NCBI GenBank assembly: GCA_000703065.1
Contig: JNLK01000001.1
Coordinates: forward strand, 868,001-932,000
From: Lachnospiraceae bacterium AC2029
GTDB taxonomy: Bacteria; Bacillota; Clostridia; Lachnospirales; Lachnospiraceae
Direction: 5' to 3'
DNA: 64,000 nucleotides
How positions within the stretch are numbered: the first letter of the stretch is position 1; the number at the start of each line of letters is the position of its first letter. A program made the position numbers and the translations under genes. A model generated the notes under the pieces. The model was not told the DNA's origin. It ran no database searches and saw only the letters and a program-made list of their open reading frames with translations. Positions 35,009-44,589 of this stretch are shown here, one piece after another.

Positions 35009-36127
35009 TTATACAGAAACCATCCTCATGCCTTCATTTCTGATATTAATCGCCGCGTTTATGTCTCGGTCATGATGCGCCCCACAATCCGGACAAATCC
35101 ACTGTCTGACTGAAAGGCTTTTCACTTCCTCATTTACATAACCGCAACACGAACAGATCTGACTGCTGGCATAATATCTGTCTACCTTTACGAGCTTCTT
35201 CCCCTGCTCCGCCAGTTTATATTGCAAAAATGATACAAACATCCCCCATCCATTATCCGAAATCGATTTGCCAAACTTCATTGTCTGCGACATTTTCTTC
35301 ATGTCAAGATCTTCCACACACACGCAGTCATAGCCATTGGTTATCTGTCTGGACTGATTGTGAAGAAAGTCCTTCCTCTGATTTGCGATTTTTTCATGAA
35401 GTCTTGCAACTTTTATCCGTTGTTTGTTCCGATTATTCGACCCCTTCTGCATAAGCGAAAGTTTTCTTTGTTCCCTTTTCAGTTTTTTCTCTGCCTGTCT
35501 GTAGTATCCCGGATATTCCGGTTCATTTCCATTACTGTCAATATATAATTCATGCATGGAATAATCCATCCCAAGATATGTAGCTATTTTCTTTTCGACA
35601 GTATTCAGTTCATACGCATATAATATGCTGGCATAATACTTTCCGCAGGGTGTTTTGCTGATCGTCACGGATTTCAGTATGTATCCCTCCGGAATGACAC
35701 GGTGCATTTTCACTTTCACCCTTCCGATCTTCGGCAACTTTAAAAAACCGTCTGCAATGTTTATATTCCCATTAACGCATACGGTTGAATAACTGTTTCG
35801 ATTGCTTTTTTTAGATTTGAATCTCGGAAATCCTGTCTGCGGCAGGTGAAAAAAGTTTTGGAAGGCTGTATCAAGATGCCTCAGCGCCTGCTGAAGTGCT
35901 ATGCTGTCAACCTCCTTCAAGAATGTGTAGCCTTCTTCGTTCTTCAGTTCTGCCATCTCCCCGGCGCACATTGTATATGTAACGGTTGTCTTGTCTTCCT
36001 CGTACTGTTTGATCTTCCGGTCCAACCATCGATTATATACAAATCTTACGCATCCAAATGTCTTCGATAACAGAACTTCCTGCTCCTGATTGGGATAGAG
36101 ACGAAATTTGAACGCTTTGTTGGCCAT
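35009..36127 (-). CDS. tnpB: RNA-guided nuclease TnpB, copy 2
   Basis: 372 residues with intact Asp188, Glu272 and Asp355 of the RuvC site and both CxxC zinc-finger pairs. Starts MANKAFKFRL at the same place as copy 1. The few changes from copy 1 (for example Lys222, Asn234, Arg317, Met369) are outside the catalytic residues. Role as for copy 1, but with a different guide because the flank differs. Confidence 0.95.
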   Translation of the reverse strand: MANKAFKFRLYPNQEQEVLLSKTFGCVRFVYNRWLDRKIKQYEEDKTTVTYTMCAGEMAELKNEEGYTFLKEVDSIALQQALRHLDTAFQNFFHLPQTGFPRFKSKKSNRNSYSTVCVNGNINIADGFLKLPKIGRVKVKMHRVIPEGYILKSVTISKTPCGKYYASILYAYELNTVEKKIATYLGMDYSMHELYIDSNGNEPEYPGYYRQAEKKLKREQRKLSLMQKGSNNRNKQRIKVARLHEKIANQRKDFLHNQSRQITNGYDCVCVEDLDMKKMSQTMKFGKSISDNGWGMFVSFLQYKLAEQGKKLVKVDRYYASSQICSCCGYVNEEVKSLSVRQWICPDCGAHHDRDINAAINIRNEGMRMVSV

Positions 36128-36143
36128 ATCATGCTCCTCTGTA

Positions 36144-36575
36144 TTATTTCTTCTCTTTACCGCTATCTCTGCCTCGTTTCTTCTGCCCCTGGCTTTCGAT
36201 ATACTTCCGGATTACCTCGATCGGTGCACCGCCCGTGGTAAGCAGACAGAAGCTCTGACTCCTGAAATACTCTTCCCATAATTTTTTCCTAATCTCCGGG
36301 AACTCCTTCTTCAACAACCTGCTGCTCGCACTTTTATATGCGTTTATGAATTTGCTGATCTCGGTATTTGGATGTGCCCTAAAGAGAATGTGTACATGAT
36401 CGGCATCATGATTCCATTCCTCAAGGGAAATGTTATATCGGGGAGCGATATACTCAAATATCTCTTTCGCCCTGTTTGATATTGATTTATTGAAAACTCT
36501 TCTCCGATACTTTACAACCAGAACAAGATGATAGTGAAGCAAAAATACTGAATGTGCATTGTTGTCTAAATCCAT
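36144..36575 (-). CDS. tnpA: IS200/IS605 Y1 transposase TnpA, copy 2
   Basis: 143 residues with HVH (60-62) and Tyr125. It differs from copy 1 mainly near residues 29, 97, 105 and in the Lys-rich C-terminal tail. Both TnpA copies look complete, so either could move both elements. Confidence 0.95.
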   Translation of the reverse strand: MDLDNNAHSVFLLHYHLVLVVKYRRRVFNKSISNRAKEIFEYIAPRYNISLEEWNHDADHVHILFRAHPNTEISKFINAYKSASSRLLKKEFPEIRKKLWEEYFRSQSFCLLTTGGAPIEVIRKYIESQGQKKRGRDSGKEKK

Positions 36576-36776
36576 ATATATTATACCTCTATAGAAGAAT
36601 TCGACTGATTATATTATAGCACATTTTCATGTAATTGTCATGTGAACATTCAGCAAATTTGTGTGCAATTCATCCCCCACCTTAGAGGAGGGGGTCTTCT
36701 TGCTGAGAGAGGATAAAGTCGGTTCCGGCATGACGGGGGAGCAACCTACCCCATAGACCATAGACGTGATCGACCA

Positions 36777-36807
36777 GGGACAGTTCTGATCAAACCAGAA
36801 CCGTCCC
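36777..36807. repeat. REP-like palindrome, GGGACAGTTCTG
   Basis: GGGACAGTTCTG and CAGAACCGTCCC pair around a seven-base loop, with one mismatch (A against C). It lies between IS copy 2 and dnaB. Two partial direct copies of ACCGTCCCCGATTTGCA follow it. Confidence 0.65.
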
Positions 36808-36851
36808 CGATTTGCACCGTCCCCGATTTGCAGGGACAGGTGTGAAAATAT

Positions 36852-36884
36852 GGGGACGGTTCTGATCGAATCAGAACCGTCCCC
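36852..36884. repeat. REP-like perfect palindrome, GGGGACGGTTCTGAT
   Basis: GGGGACGGTTCTGAT and ATCAGAACCGTCCCC pair perfectly around CGA. It ends 11 bases after the dnaB stop on the minus strand, so it may also serve as the dnaB terminator. Confidence 0.75.
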
Positions 36885-36895
36885 GTATTGCACGC

Positions 36896-38257
36896 TCAGT
36901 TTTGTTGTTTGTTCTGGGGTTCGCAGTTTGCGAAGCGGGTGTACTTACCCAGCCACTCCAGGTCGATGGTGCCTGTTTCACCGTTTCTCTGCTTGGCCAC
37001 GATGATGTCCGCGATACCGGGTTTCTTCGACTCTTCCTTATTGTAGTAATCGTCACGGTAGATGAAGAGGACCACGTCCGCATCCTGCTCGATGGCTCCG
37101 GACTCACGCAGGTCCGCAAGCACCGGCTTATGGTCGGTACGGGAGTCCACCGCACGGTTCAGCTGGGAAAGCGCGATCACCGGAACCTCCAGTTCTCTTG
37201 CAAGGCTCTTCAGTGCACGGGATACCTCGGAAATGAACTGCTGCCGGGATTCTACCGGACGGCTGGCGTTCATCAGCTGCAGGTAGTCAACGATGATCAG
37301 ACCCAGACCCTGGGGTGAATTCTTCAGTTTTCTGCACTTGGATCTCAGCTGCGGAATGGTGATACCGGAATTATCGTCGATGAACAGCGGCGCATGTGCC
37401 AGCCGTTCCGTACTCTCGATAATACTGTCCCAGTCATAATCGGAAAGCTTACCGGTACGGATCGCCTGTGCGTCAACCATGGCATCCATGGCGATCATAC
37501 GGGTCACCAGCGACTCCTTGCTCATCTCCAGCGAGAATATAACGGTGGGGGTCTTCTCCTTCAGGATCACGTGCTTTGCGATATTCAGCACCAGCGCGGT
37601 CTTTCCCATGGCCGGACGTGCCGCAACCAGGATCAGTTCTCCTTTATGTAAACCAGTCAGCTTCTGATCCAAATCAATGAAACCGGTGGGAAGTCCGTTG
37701 ATCCGGCCGTCCTTTCTGGAGGCTTCTTCTATCTCATCGATCACATCCACGATGATGCTCTGCATCGTGGCAAAGTCTTTCTTTCCGTTCCTGGACTGCA
37801 CAAGACTGAAGACATTTTCCTCTGCCTGGTCCATGATGTTATCCACATTTCCCTGTGCCTCATAGCAATCCTTCGCGATTCCTTCCGCGGTACGGATCAT
37901 CTGCCTCAGCATGGATTTATCCCGGACGATCTTCGCATAGTCCATGGCATAGACCGAGGTATTCTGCTCCGCCAGGATATCGCCGAGATAGCTCATCTCA
38001 TACAGACTTTCCGGCGCTCCCATGGAGCGAAGCCGCTCTGCAAGGGTCACCTCGTCCACAGCCTTTCCCTCTTCGTGAAGACCGCAGATCGCTTCAAAAA
38101 GGATCCCGTACTGTGGATTGTAGAAATCCTCCTTGATCAATATTCCGCTCACGTCGGAAACAGCATCAGGGTCCATTAACATGGAACCAATGATGCTGCG
38201 CTCCGCCACACTATGGTGGGGTGGTATTCTTTTTACGATACCTTCTGTTTCTGCCAT
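36896..38257 (-). CDS. dnaB: Replicative DNA helicase DnaB
   Basis: 453 residues. The N-terminal DnaB domain begins at HHSVAERSIIGSML, and the RecA-like motor has Walker A ARPAMGKTALVLN, Walker B LIIVDYLQLM and the arginine-finger region. It is the ring helicase of the chromosome replication fork. CGAGGAGAGT precedes the ATG. It follows rplI on the same strand, the classic rplI-dnaB order, with a short palindromic repeat in the gap. Confidence 0.97.
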   Translation of the reverse strand: MAETEGIVKRIPPHHSVAERSIIGSMLMDPDAVSDVSGILIKEDFYNPQYGILFEAICGLHEEGKAVDEVTLAERLRSMGAPESLYEMSYLGDILAEQNTSVYAMDYAKIVRDKSMLRQMIRTAEGIAKDCYEAQGNVDNIMDQAEENVFSLVQSRNGKKDFATMQSIIVDVIDEIEEASRKDGRINGLPTGFIDLDQKLTGLHKGELILVAARPAMGKTALVLNIAKHVILKEKTPTVIFSLEMSKESLVTRMIAMDAMVDAQAIRTGKLSDYDWDSIIESTERLAHAPLFIDDNSGITIPQLRSKCRKLKNSPQGLGLIIVDYLQLMNASRPVESRQQFISEVSRALKSLARELEVPVIALSQLNRAVDSRTDHKPVLADLRESGAIEQDADVVLFIYRDDYYNKEESKKPGIADIIVAKQRNGETGTIDLEWLGKYTRFANCEPQNKQQN

Positions 38258-38279
38258 ACTCTCCTCGTATTTCTCATGC

Positions 38280-38308
38280 GATCCTTCGCACTTCCGCTCA
38301 GGATGACA
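38280..38308. repeat. REP-like element, GATCCTTCG/CAGGATGAC family
   Basis: GATCCTTCGC ... GCTCAGGATGACA, an imperfect palindrome between dnaB and rplI. Similar elements occur at 43689, 43722, 45898 and 46098. Confidence 0.6.
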
Positions 38309-38312
38309 CGCC

Positions 38313-38762
38313 TTATTTCTGCTCCTTCACGTTGACAAGCAGCTCCGCAGTCACTTCCGGATGAAGCTTGATGGGAACTCTGTAACTGCCCAGCGCCTTG
38401 ATCGGATCCTTTACCACGATCTTCTTCTTGTCGATGTCCAGGCTCAGCTGCTTCTTCACCAGCTCCGCGATTTCCTTGGAGGAAATGGATCCGAAGGCCT
38501 TACCGCCCTCACCCATCTTCATCTCCGCCGTTACAGATGCCGCACCGATCTTCTCTGCCAGTGCCTTTGCATCCGCCAGATTCTCCGCTGCCACCTTTGC
38601 ATCATTCTGATTCTTCAGCTTCAGATCGTTCAGATTCTTCGGTGTTGCCTCAACACCCAGCTTCTTGGGAAGCACAAAGTTCCGTGCATAGCCGGGATTT
38701 ACCTCCACGATCTCACCTTTCTTACCAAGTGACTTTACATCCTGTAATAAAATAACCTTCAT
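38313..38762 (-). CDS. rplI: 50S ribosomal protein L9
   Basis: 149 residues, normal length. The N-terminus [20 protein letters not shown] and [13 protein letters not shown] are the L9 signature. It binds 23S rRNA. It lies 154 bases after gdpP and before dnaB. Confidence 0.98.
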   Translation of the reverse strand: MKVILLQDVKSLGKKGEIVEVNPGYARNFVLPKKLGVEATPKNLNDLKLKNQNDAKVAAENLADAKALAEKIGAASVTAEMKMGEGGKAFGSISSKEIAELVKKQLSLDIDKKKIVVKDPIKALGSYRVPIKLHPEVTAELLVNVKEQK

Positions 38763-38916
38763 AGCTTATAACCTTTCTGTCTGTATCTTCTTTATCTGAC
38801 TTATCTCTGTTTATACTGTCTCCGCCGACATCATGTCCTGCCCTTACGACTCATCTGTCTTCAACTCTCTGCCGCTTCGTTTTTCCCGCTCTCAACGGAT
38901 CCGGGACATTCCAGCA

Positions 38917-40968
38917 TCAGATGCTGCCCTCTGCCGTCATTTCCTTCAGAACAAGACGAAGCTTCTCAAAGAACTCTTCCTTTGTGGTATCACGCAGCTG
39001 CGCTCCCGCGATCGTTGCATGGCCGCCTCCGTTGAAACGCTCCATGACCAGCTGGACATTGACATCCCCGATGGAACGCGCGGATATATAAAGGACACCG
39101 TTCTCCGATTCCGTACATACAAAGGACGCCTTCACATCCTCCACATTCAGAAGCTCATTTGCCGCCTTCGCAACGGGAACGGTCGGTAACTCACCGCTGT
39201 CCGGATCCGGATCCACGAAGGACATGGCGTAAACTCCCATATAGATCTCCGCATTGCTGATACCCTGTGCCCGCTCCTTCATGGAAGTCAGGCTGCTGCG
39301 GAACATTTTCCTGACACGGGTGATGTCCGCGCCGCTCTTCCGAAGATACGAAGCCGCCTCAAAGGTACGGACTCCCGTCTTGTTCAGGAAGTTATCCGTA
39401 TCGATCAGGATACCGGAATACATGGCGTCCGCTTCCACCGGACGGATCTTCGGTTTTACGGAAATGTACTGGAACATCTCCGTGATCATCTCGCAGGCCG
39501 AGGATGCAAAGGGCTCGATATAGGAGAGGGTCGCATTCTCGATGGGTTCGTTGGACTGACGGTGATGGTCGAAAACCACCACGGTGGGCGCAAGCGTCAG
39601 AAGCTCCTCGCACTCCGTCATGCTGGGACGGTTTACGTCGCATACTACAAGCATGGTATTTGCATCCACCATACTGAGGGCCCGTCCGCTGGGGATGATC
39701 ATGTCCCCGTAGAAATTATTGCCCTTGAAGCTGTTCACCAGAGGACGGATCGCCTCCGTCTCCTCATTCAGAACGATAAATGCCTTCCGGCCCAGGGTCG
39801 TTACCAGGCGATAGATACCGATGGCAGAACCGAAGGCATCCGCATCCGGTCTTTTATGCGCCATGATGATAACGCGGTCCTTGTTCTCCAGAAGCTCCTC
39901 GAAGGCCTGTGCCTTAACACGCGCCTTGACGCGGGTGGTCTTCTCGGTTCCGGTGCTCTTACCGCCGAAGTAGGTTACATTTTCTCCGTTCTTCAGTGCC
40001 ACCTGGTCTCCGCCTCGTCCGAGAGCCAGACCGATGGCAACCTTTGCATTTTCAAATGCGTCGATGAAGCTGTCATTTCCGGCGCCGATACCTACGGAAA
40101 GTGTCATGGGAATCTCATTTCCCACATTCAGATTCTTTACATCATCCAGCAGGGAGAAACGGTCATCCTGCAGGGTCCTGATGTACTTCTGGCGGAAGAC
40201 GAAGAGATACTTGTCATTCTCCAGATGCTTTACTATGGCGTCAATGTTGGAAAGATACATATTGATCTTCCGGTCGACCAGCGCCGTCAGGATGGAGTGC
40301 TTTACCTCCTCCAGGGAGTTCATGACTTCATCATAGTTATCGATATACACCAGTCCGGCGAAAAGCTTCTGATCGTAGGCCTCCTGCTCCAACCGGCGTT
40401 CCTTCGTCACATCGAAGAGGTACATTACGATCACCACGTCATCGCCCTTCTTCTCCTGCCGATTGTCATCGAACACCGTGGACAGATCGACTCTCCGGAT
40501 CATGGCGTTGAACCGGCGGTCTCCGTACTGCACGTCCAGTTTGAACTCGCCCTCCACGTCCTCTATGACGCCGGGAGTAAGATCCGGGAAATAATCCTCG
40601 ATCCTGCGCTGCAGGAACTTCTTCTCACTGATCCCGATGGTCTTGTAGAACATTGCGTTTGCCCAAAGGACCTTGCCGTCCGTATCCAGCAGTGCATAGG
40701 GCACGGCCAGACCATGAAGCAGTTCCTTCTGTACCTTTCCCTGCTCCAGCGAATAATCCACCATCGTGGCCTTCACCAGCGGGGTCAGACGGAAATAGGC
40801 AATGATCACCGCCAGGATATACACGGCGATCACGATAGCCGCGATCAGCGCTTCCTTGGACTCCACGCCGAAATTCATGATGCAGATGGTCAGCAGGACC
40901 ACTGCCAGCAGGATCGGCACAAGGATCAGATATTTGATTTTTCTTCTCAATCCTCTGCTGCTTGACAT
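38917..40968 (-). CDS. gdpP: GdpP-like cyclic di-AMP phosphodiesterase
   Basis: 683 residues. Two N-terminal transmembrane helices, a PAS domain (about 85-200), a degenerate GGDEF domain (about 220-345) and a DHH-DHHA1 phosphoesterase: MAHKRPDADAFGSAIG, VVVFDHHRQ and C-terminal GGGHATIAGAQ. GdpP degrades cyclic di-AMP, which controls osmotic balance and cell-wall strength. The GGDEF lacks its catalytic motif, as usual for GdpP. GGGAGGACATCC precedes the ATG. It lies 18 bases after valS and before rplI. Confidence 0.95.
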   Translation of the reverse strand: MSSSRGLRRKIKYLILVPILLAVVLLTICIMNFGVESKEALIAAIVIAVYILAVIIAYFRLTPLVKATMVDYSLEQGKVQKELLHGLAVPYALLDTDGKVLWANAMFYKTIGISEKKFLQRRIEDYFPDLTPGVIEDVEGEFKLDVQYGDRRFNAMIRRVDLSTVFDDNRQEKKGDDVVIVMYLFDVTKERRLEQEAYDQKLFAGLVYIDNYDEVMNSLEEVKHSILTALVDRKINMYLSNIDAIVKHLENDKYLFVFRQKYIRTLQDDRFSLLDDVKNLNVGNEIPMTLSVGIGAGNDSFIDAFENAKVAIGLALGRGGDQVALKNGENVTYFGGKSTGTEKTTRVKARVKAQAFEELLENKDRVIIMAHKRPDADAFGSAIGIYRLVTTLGRKAFIVLNEETEAIRPLVNSFKGNNFYGDMIIPSGRALSMVDANTMLVVCDVNRPSMTECEELLTLAPTVVVFDHHRQSNEPIENATLSYIEPFASSACEMITEMFQYISVKPKIRPVEADAMYSGILIDTDNFLNKTGVRTFEAASYLRKSGADITRVRKMFRSSLTSMKERAQGISNAEIYMGVYAMSFVDPDPDSGELPTVPVAKAANELLNVEDVKASFVCTESENGVLYISARSIGDVNVQLVMERFNGGGHATIAGAQLRDTTKEEFFEKLRLVLKEMTAEGSI

Positions 40969-40986
40969 GGATGTCCTCCCGCAGTC

Positions 40987-43656
40987 TTACTGCTTTGCAA
41001 AGCTTTCCAGGCGCTCCAGCACCTGAGCATAGGTTTCCTTATACTTCTGAAGCTTCTGCTTCTCTTCCTCCACCTTCTCTGCAGGTGCCTTGCTGAGGAA
41101 CCGCTCATTTCCGAGCATATTCTCTCCACGTTTGATCTCGCCCTCCAGTCGGGTCTTCTCCTTGTTCAGACGCTCCAGTTCCTTCTCTGCATCCACCAGA
41201 TCCGCAAAGGGCATGTAGAGAACGGCATTGTGGATCACGGCCGAAACCGCATCCTCTGCGATGCCTGTCTTATCTGCCTGTACAGCAACCTCACCGGCAT
41301 ATGCCAGAGGCGCGAAGAAGTTCTTCGTCTCTTCAAACAGCTTCTGAAGCTCCTCTTCCTCGGTCACAACCACTACGCTTGCCTTTCTTGAAGGCGGCAC
41401 GTTCATCTCCGCACGTACATTCCGGATGCTGCGGATCGCTTCCTTGAGGATGTCGGTATGTGCCTCCTCCTCATCGAAATGCAGTTCCTCGCTGTATACC
41501 GGCCACTGAGAGATCATAATGGACTCCTCGTCGGTCAGTGTACAGAAGATCTCCTCGGTTACAAACGGCATATAGGGGTGCAGCAGCTTCAGCGCGGTGG
41601 TAAGCACCGTCCGAAGGGTATAGAGTGCTGCAGCCTTGGTCTCGTCGGCATCATCCCAGAGTCTGGGCTTCACCATTTCGATATACCAGTCACAGAACTC
41701 CTCCCAGAGGAAGCTGTAGATCTTGTCTGCGGCGATACCCAGCTCGTACTTCTCCATATTCTCGGTAACATCCTTTACCAGGGTGTTGCACTTGCTGAGG
41801 ATCCAGCGGTCAGCCAGGGTAAGATCCGTGATCTTTACGGCGTCAATGGCTGCCGGATCGGCCTTGTCGATATTCATCAGGATAAATCTGGATGCATTCC
41901 AGATCTTATTTGCAAAATTACGGCTTGCTACCACACGCTCCCAATAGAAACGCATGTCGTTGCCCGGCGCATTTCCGGTGATCAGCGTGAAACGCAGGGC
42001 GTCGGCACCGTACTGATCGATCACATCCAGCGGATCGATACCGTTGCCCAGCGACTTGCTCATCTTCCGTCCCTGGTCATCACGTACCAGACCATGGAAG
42101 AGAACCGTGTGGAAGGGCAGCCTGCCTGTCTGCTCGATGGACGAGAAGACCATACGGATCACCCAGAAGAAAATGATGTCGTATCCGGTTACCAGTACGT
42201 CCGTGGGGAAGAAGTATTTGTAGTCTTCACTCTCCGTATCCGGCCAGCCCACGGTTGAGAAGGGCCAGAGTGCGGAGGAGAACCAGGTGTCCAGGGTATC
42301 CGGATCCTGCTCCAGTTTGGAGCCGCCGCACTTCGGACACTTAAAGGGTTCACCGTCCACTGTAGGATTGACAACGATCACCTCACCGCAGTCCTGGCAG
42401 TACCATGCCGGGATCCGGTGACCCCACCAGAGCTGACGGGAGATACACCAGTCACGGATGTTATCCAGCCAGTTATAATATACCTTATTCATACGCTCGG
42501 GGATCAGGCGAAGCTCGCCCTTCTCCACAGCTTCCTTTGCGGGGCGGGCCATTTCCTCCATCTTTACGAACCACTGGGGCTTCACCATGGGCTCAACCGT
42601 GGTGCCGCAGCGGTCATGGGTCCCGACCATATGAGTATGGGGAACTACCTTCACCAGAAGGCCCAGCTCCTCCAGATCCTTTACGATCTGCTTTCTTGCC
42701 TCATAACGCTCCATACCGTCATACTTGCTGCCTGCAAGCCGGATGGTGGCGTCATCGTTCATGATGTTGATCTCTTCCAGGTTGTTGCGCTTTCCGACCT
42801 CAAAGTCGTTGGGGTCATGGGACGGAGTGATCTTTACGCAGCCTGTACCGAATTCCTTGTCAACATAGTGATCCGCGATCACGGGAATGGTGCGTCCCGT
42901 CAGGGGCAGCTCCAGCATCTTCCCTACAATATCCTGATATCTCTCATCATCCGGATTTACCGCTACTGCCGTATCACCCAGCATGGTCTCCGGACGTGTG
43001 GTTGCGATCTCCACGAAACGTCCCGGCTCACCCACAACCGGATAATTGATATGCCAGAAATGTCCGTCCTGCTCCTCATGCAGAACCTCCGCATCGGAAA
43101 TGGAGGTCTTGCACACCGGACACCAGTTTACGATCCGGGAACCCTTATAGATCCAGCCCTTGTCATAGAGCTTCTTGAATACGGTACCGACCGCACGGTT
43201 ATTTCCCTCATCCATGGTAAAGCGTTCACGCTCCCAGTCTGCGGAGGAGCCCATGCGCTTCAGCTGCTGAACGATCCGTCCGCCGTACTCCGCACGCCAT
43301 TCCCAGGCACGCTTCAGGAAGCCTTCCCGGCCCAGATCCGCCTTCTCGATCCCCTGTTCCTTCAGGGCATTGATGATCTTAACCTCTGTGGAAATGGCCG
43401 CGTGGTCCGTTCCCGGCTGCCACAGGGCGTTGTATCCCTGCATCCGCTTCATACGGATCAGGATATCCTGCATGGTATTGTCCAGCGCATGTCCCATATG
43501 CAGCTGTCCGGTAATGTTCGGAGGGGGCATCACGATGGTGAAGGGCTTCTTCGAGCGGTCTGCATCCGCATGGAAATAGCCTGCTTCCTCCCATTTTCTG
43601 TAAAGTCTTTCTTCGATGTCCTCCGGACTGTAAGTCTTTCCAAGTTCCTTAGCCAT
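40987..43656 (-). CDS. valS: Valyl-tRNA synthetase
   Basis: 889 residues. The class I signatures are PPPNITGQLHMGHALDN (HIGH) and GRKMSKSLGNGIDP (KMSKS). There is a CP1 editing region, a tRNA anticodon-binding domain and the C-terminal coiled coil (ELERLNKEKTRLEGEIKRGE) of ValRS. It attaches valine to tRNA-Val. No T-box is visible upstream; only a pair of REP-like elements sits in the 99-base gap. Confidence 0.98.
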   Translation of the reverse strand: MAKELGKTYSPEDIEERLYRKWEEAGYFHADADRSKKPFTIVMPPPNITGQLHMGHALDNTMQDILIRMKRMQGYNALWQPGTDHAAISTEVKIINALKEQGIEKADLGREGFLKRAWEWRAEYGGRIVQQLKRMGSSADWERERFTMDEGNNRAVGTVFKKLYDKGWIYKGSRIVNWCPVCKTSISDAEVLHEEQDGHFWHINYPVVGEPGRFVEIATTRPETMLGDTAVAVNPDDERYQDIVGKMLELPLTGRTIPVIADHYVDKEFGTGCVKITPSHDPNDFEVGKRNNLEEINIMNDDATIRLAGSKYDGMERYEARKQIVKDLEELGLLVKVVPHTHMVGTHDRCGTTVEPMVKPQWFVKMEEMARPAKEAVEKGELRLIPERMNKVYYNWLDNIRDWCISRQLWWGHRIPAWYCQDCGEVIVVNPTVDGEPFKCPKCGGSKLEQDPDTLDTWFSSALWPFSTVGWPDTESEDYKYFFPTDVLVTGYDIIFFWVIRMVFSSIEQTGRLPFHTVLFHGLVRDDQGRKMSKSLGNGIDPLDVIDQYGADALRFTLITGNAPGNDMRFYWERVVASRNFANKIWNASRFILMNIDKADPAAIDAVKITDLTLADRWILSKCNTLVKDVTENMEKYELGIAADKIYSFLWEEFCDWYIEMVKPRLWDDADETKAAALYTLRTVLTTALKLLHPYMPFVTEEIFCTLTDEESIMISQWPVYSEELHFDEEEAHTDILKEAIRSIRNVRAEMNVPPSRKASVVVVTEEEELQKLFEETKNFFAPLAYAGEVAVQADKTGIAEDAVSAVIHNAVLYMPFADLVDAEKELERLNKEKTRLEGEIKRGENMLGNERFLSKAPAEKVEEEKQKLQKYKETYAQVLERLESFAKQ

Positions 43657-43688
43657 TGTTGTTGTTTTCCTCTCTATATCTTCTTTTA

Positions 43689-43715
43689 AGATCCTTCGCG
43701 TTGCTCAGGATGACA
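43689..43715. repeat. REP-like element, AGATCCTTCG family
   Basis: AGATCCTTCGC ... GCTCAGGATGACA. Together with the next element it forms an inverted pair in the gap between valS and the TPR gene. Confidence 0.6.
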
Positions 43716-43721
43716 AGCCCA

Positions 43722-43753
43722 TGTCATTCTGAGGCGTCAGCCGAAGAATCTTT
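43722..43753. repeat. REP-like element, TGTCATTCTGAGG family
   Basis: TGTCATTCTGAGGC ... GCCGAAGAATCTTT, the complement form of the preceding element with A for G changes that keep pairing. It lies just before the stop codon of the TPR gene (minus strand). Confidence 0.6.
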
Positions 43754-43755
43754 CA

Positions 43756-44589
43756 TCATACGATCTGATCGCGGAATTCATCCTTCAGCTGAGCCAGGAT
43801 GATATCCATTCTCTTGTCGTAATCCGTCATGTCCTTATGCATCTTGTTGTACACGGCACGCTGGAGCATGGCGTATATGGTCATCTCACGGACATCGTCC
43901 TTGGAGTCGCCGATCTCCATCATGATGTCCTCGAAATACCGTTCGGACAGACCCATCTTGTGGACCTCATTCTTTAATGTGGTGATATCCTCCGTTACGG
44001 AGACCACATAGAAATATCCCTTCAGGGATTCCTGATTGCTGTTCAGGTCATAGGCCTTCAGGAAATACTTCTTCGCATCCTCGATGTCCAGGTTGTTGGC
44101 CGCTGCCACCGCCCGGTTGTGATATACATTTCCGAGGAATTCCTTATCCTGGATCTCCGCCTCCTGTTCGATGATGCCATCGTAGATAATGGAGGCCCGG
44201 ATGAACCTGCGGTATCCCAGATACCCGTCGGCCTTCAGCTTCTCCCGCTGCAGGGTGGACAGCTTCCGGTACTTCTGCCAGGCTGCCGCATAGGTCTTCA
44301 CCTCTTCCGGCGTATAATACTCTCCTGCATTCAGGATCTCCACCAGCAGATCCTGGGCGAAGGGAGTCTTGTTCGCAAGTCCCGTCAGCCGGTCCGCCAG
44401 CTGCGGCATGTCCAGCTCGTCGCGGATCCAGTTGAACAGCTTCTCCGAAAGCGCCGATTTGGAGATCAGCACGGTGTTGTTGTAAATGTAGAAGCAGAGC
44501 TCCTCGTAGGTGTAGATCTCCACCTTGGTATTAAGAAATGTGAAGGGAGTCTCCGCCTGCTTCGGTGAGCATACGATTATTTTTGCCAT
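43756..44589 (-). CDS. TPR-containing protein of the Hsp70-like/solenoid operon
   Basis: 277 residues, soluble, no signal peptide or transmembrane helix. A helical protein with at least one TPR-like unit near residues 170-205 (YHNRAVAAANNLDIEDAKKY). I do not recognise a named family. Its start overlaps the end of the Hsp70-like gene by 13 bases, in a different frame, so the two are translationally coupled. It probably binds the other two proteins of the operon. Confidence 0.8.
   Translation of the reverse strand: MAKIIVCSPKQAETPFTFLNTKVEIYTYEELCFYIYNNTVLISKSALSEKLFNWIRDELDMPQLADRLTGLANKTPFAQDLLVEILNAGEYYTPEEVKTYAAAWQKYRKLSTLQREKLKADGYLGYRRFIRASIIYDGIIEQEAEIQDKEFLGNVYHNRAVAAANNLDIEDAKKYFLKAYDLNSNQESLKGYFYVVSVTEDITTLKNEVHKMGLSERYFEDIMMEIGDSKDDVREMTIYAMLQRAVYNKMHKDMTDYDKRMDIILAQLKDEFRDQIV

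Larger units (their letters stand above)
34865..36717 (-). mobile_element. IS200/IS605 element, copy 2 (tnpA + tnpB)
   Basis: 1853 bp, aligned base for base with copy 1 over the whole length, same orientation. The right end begins exactly at the 3' end of the DUF1887 gene: its GTGA supplies or overlaps the TGA stop. On the minus strand the left end follows TTTAT, as in copy 1. The terminal hairpin here is CCCCCACCTGAAGAGGTGGG. Confidence 0.93.

Noticed and set aside
43657-43755. T-box before valS
   Set aside because: No GGGTGGCACC motif or long leader; the gap is filled by two REP-like elements.
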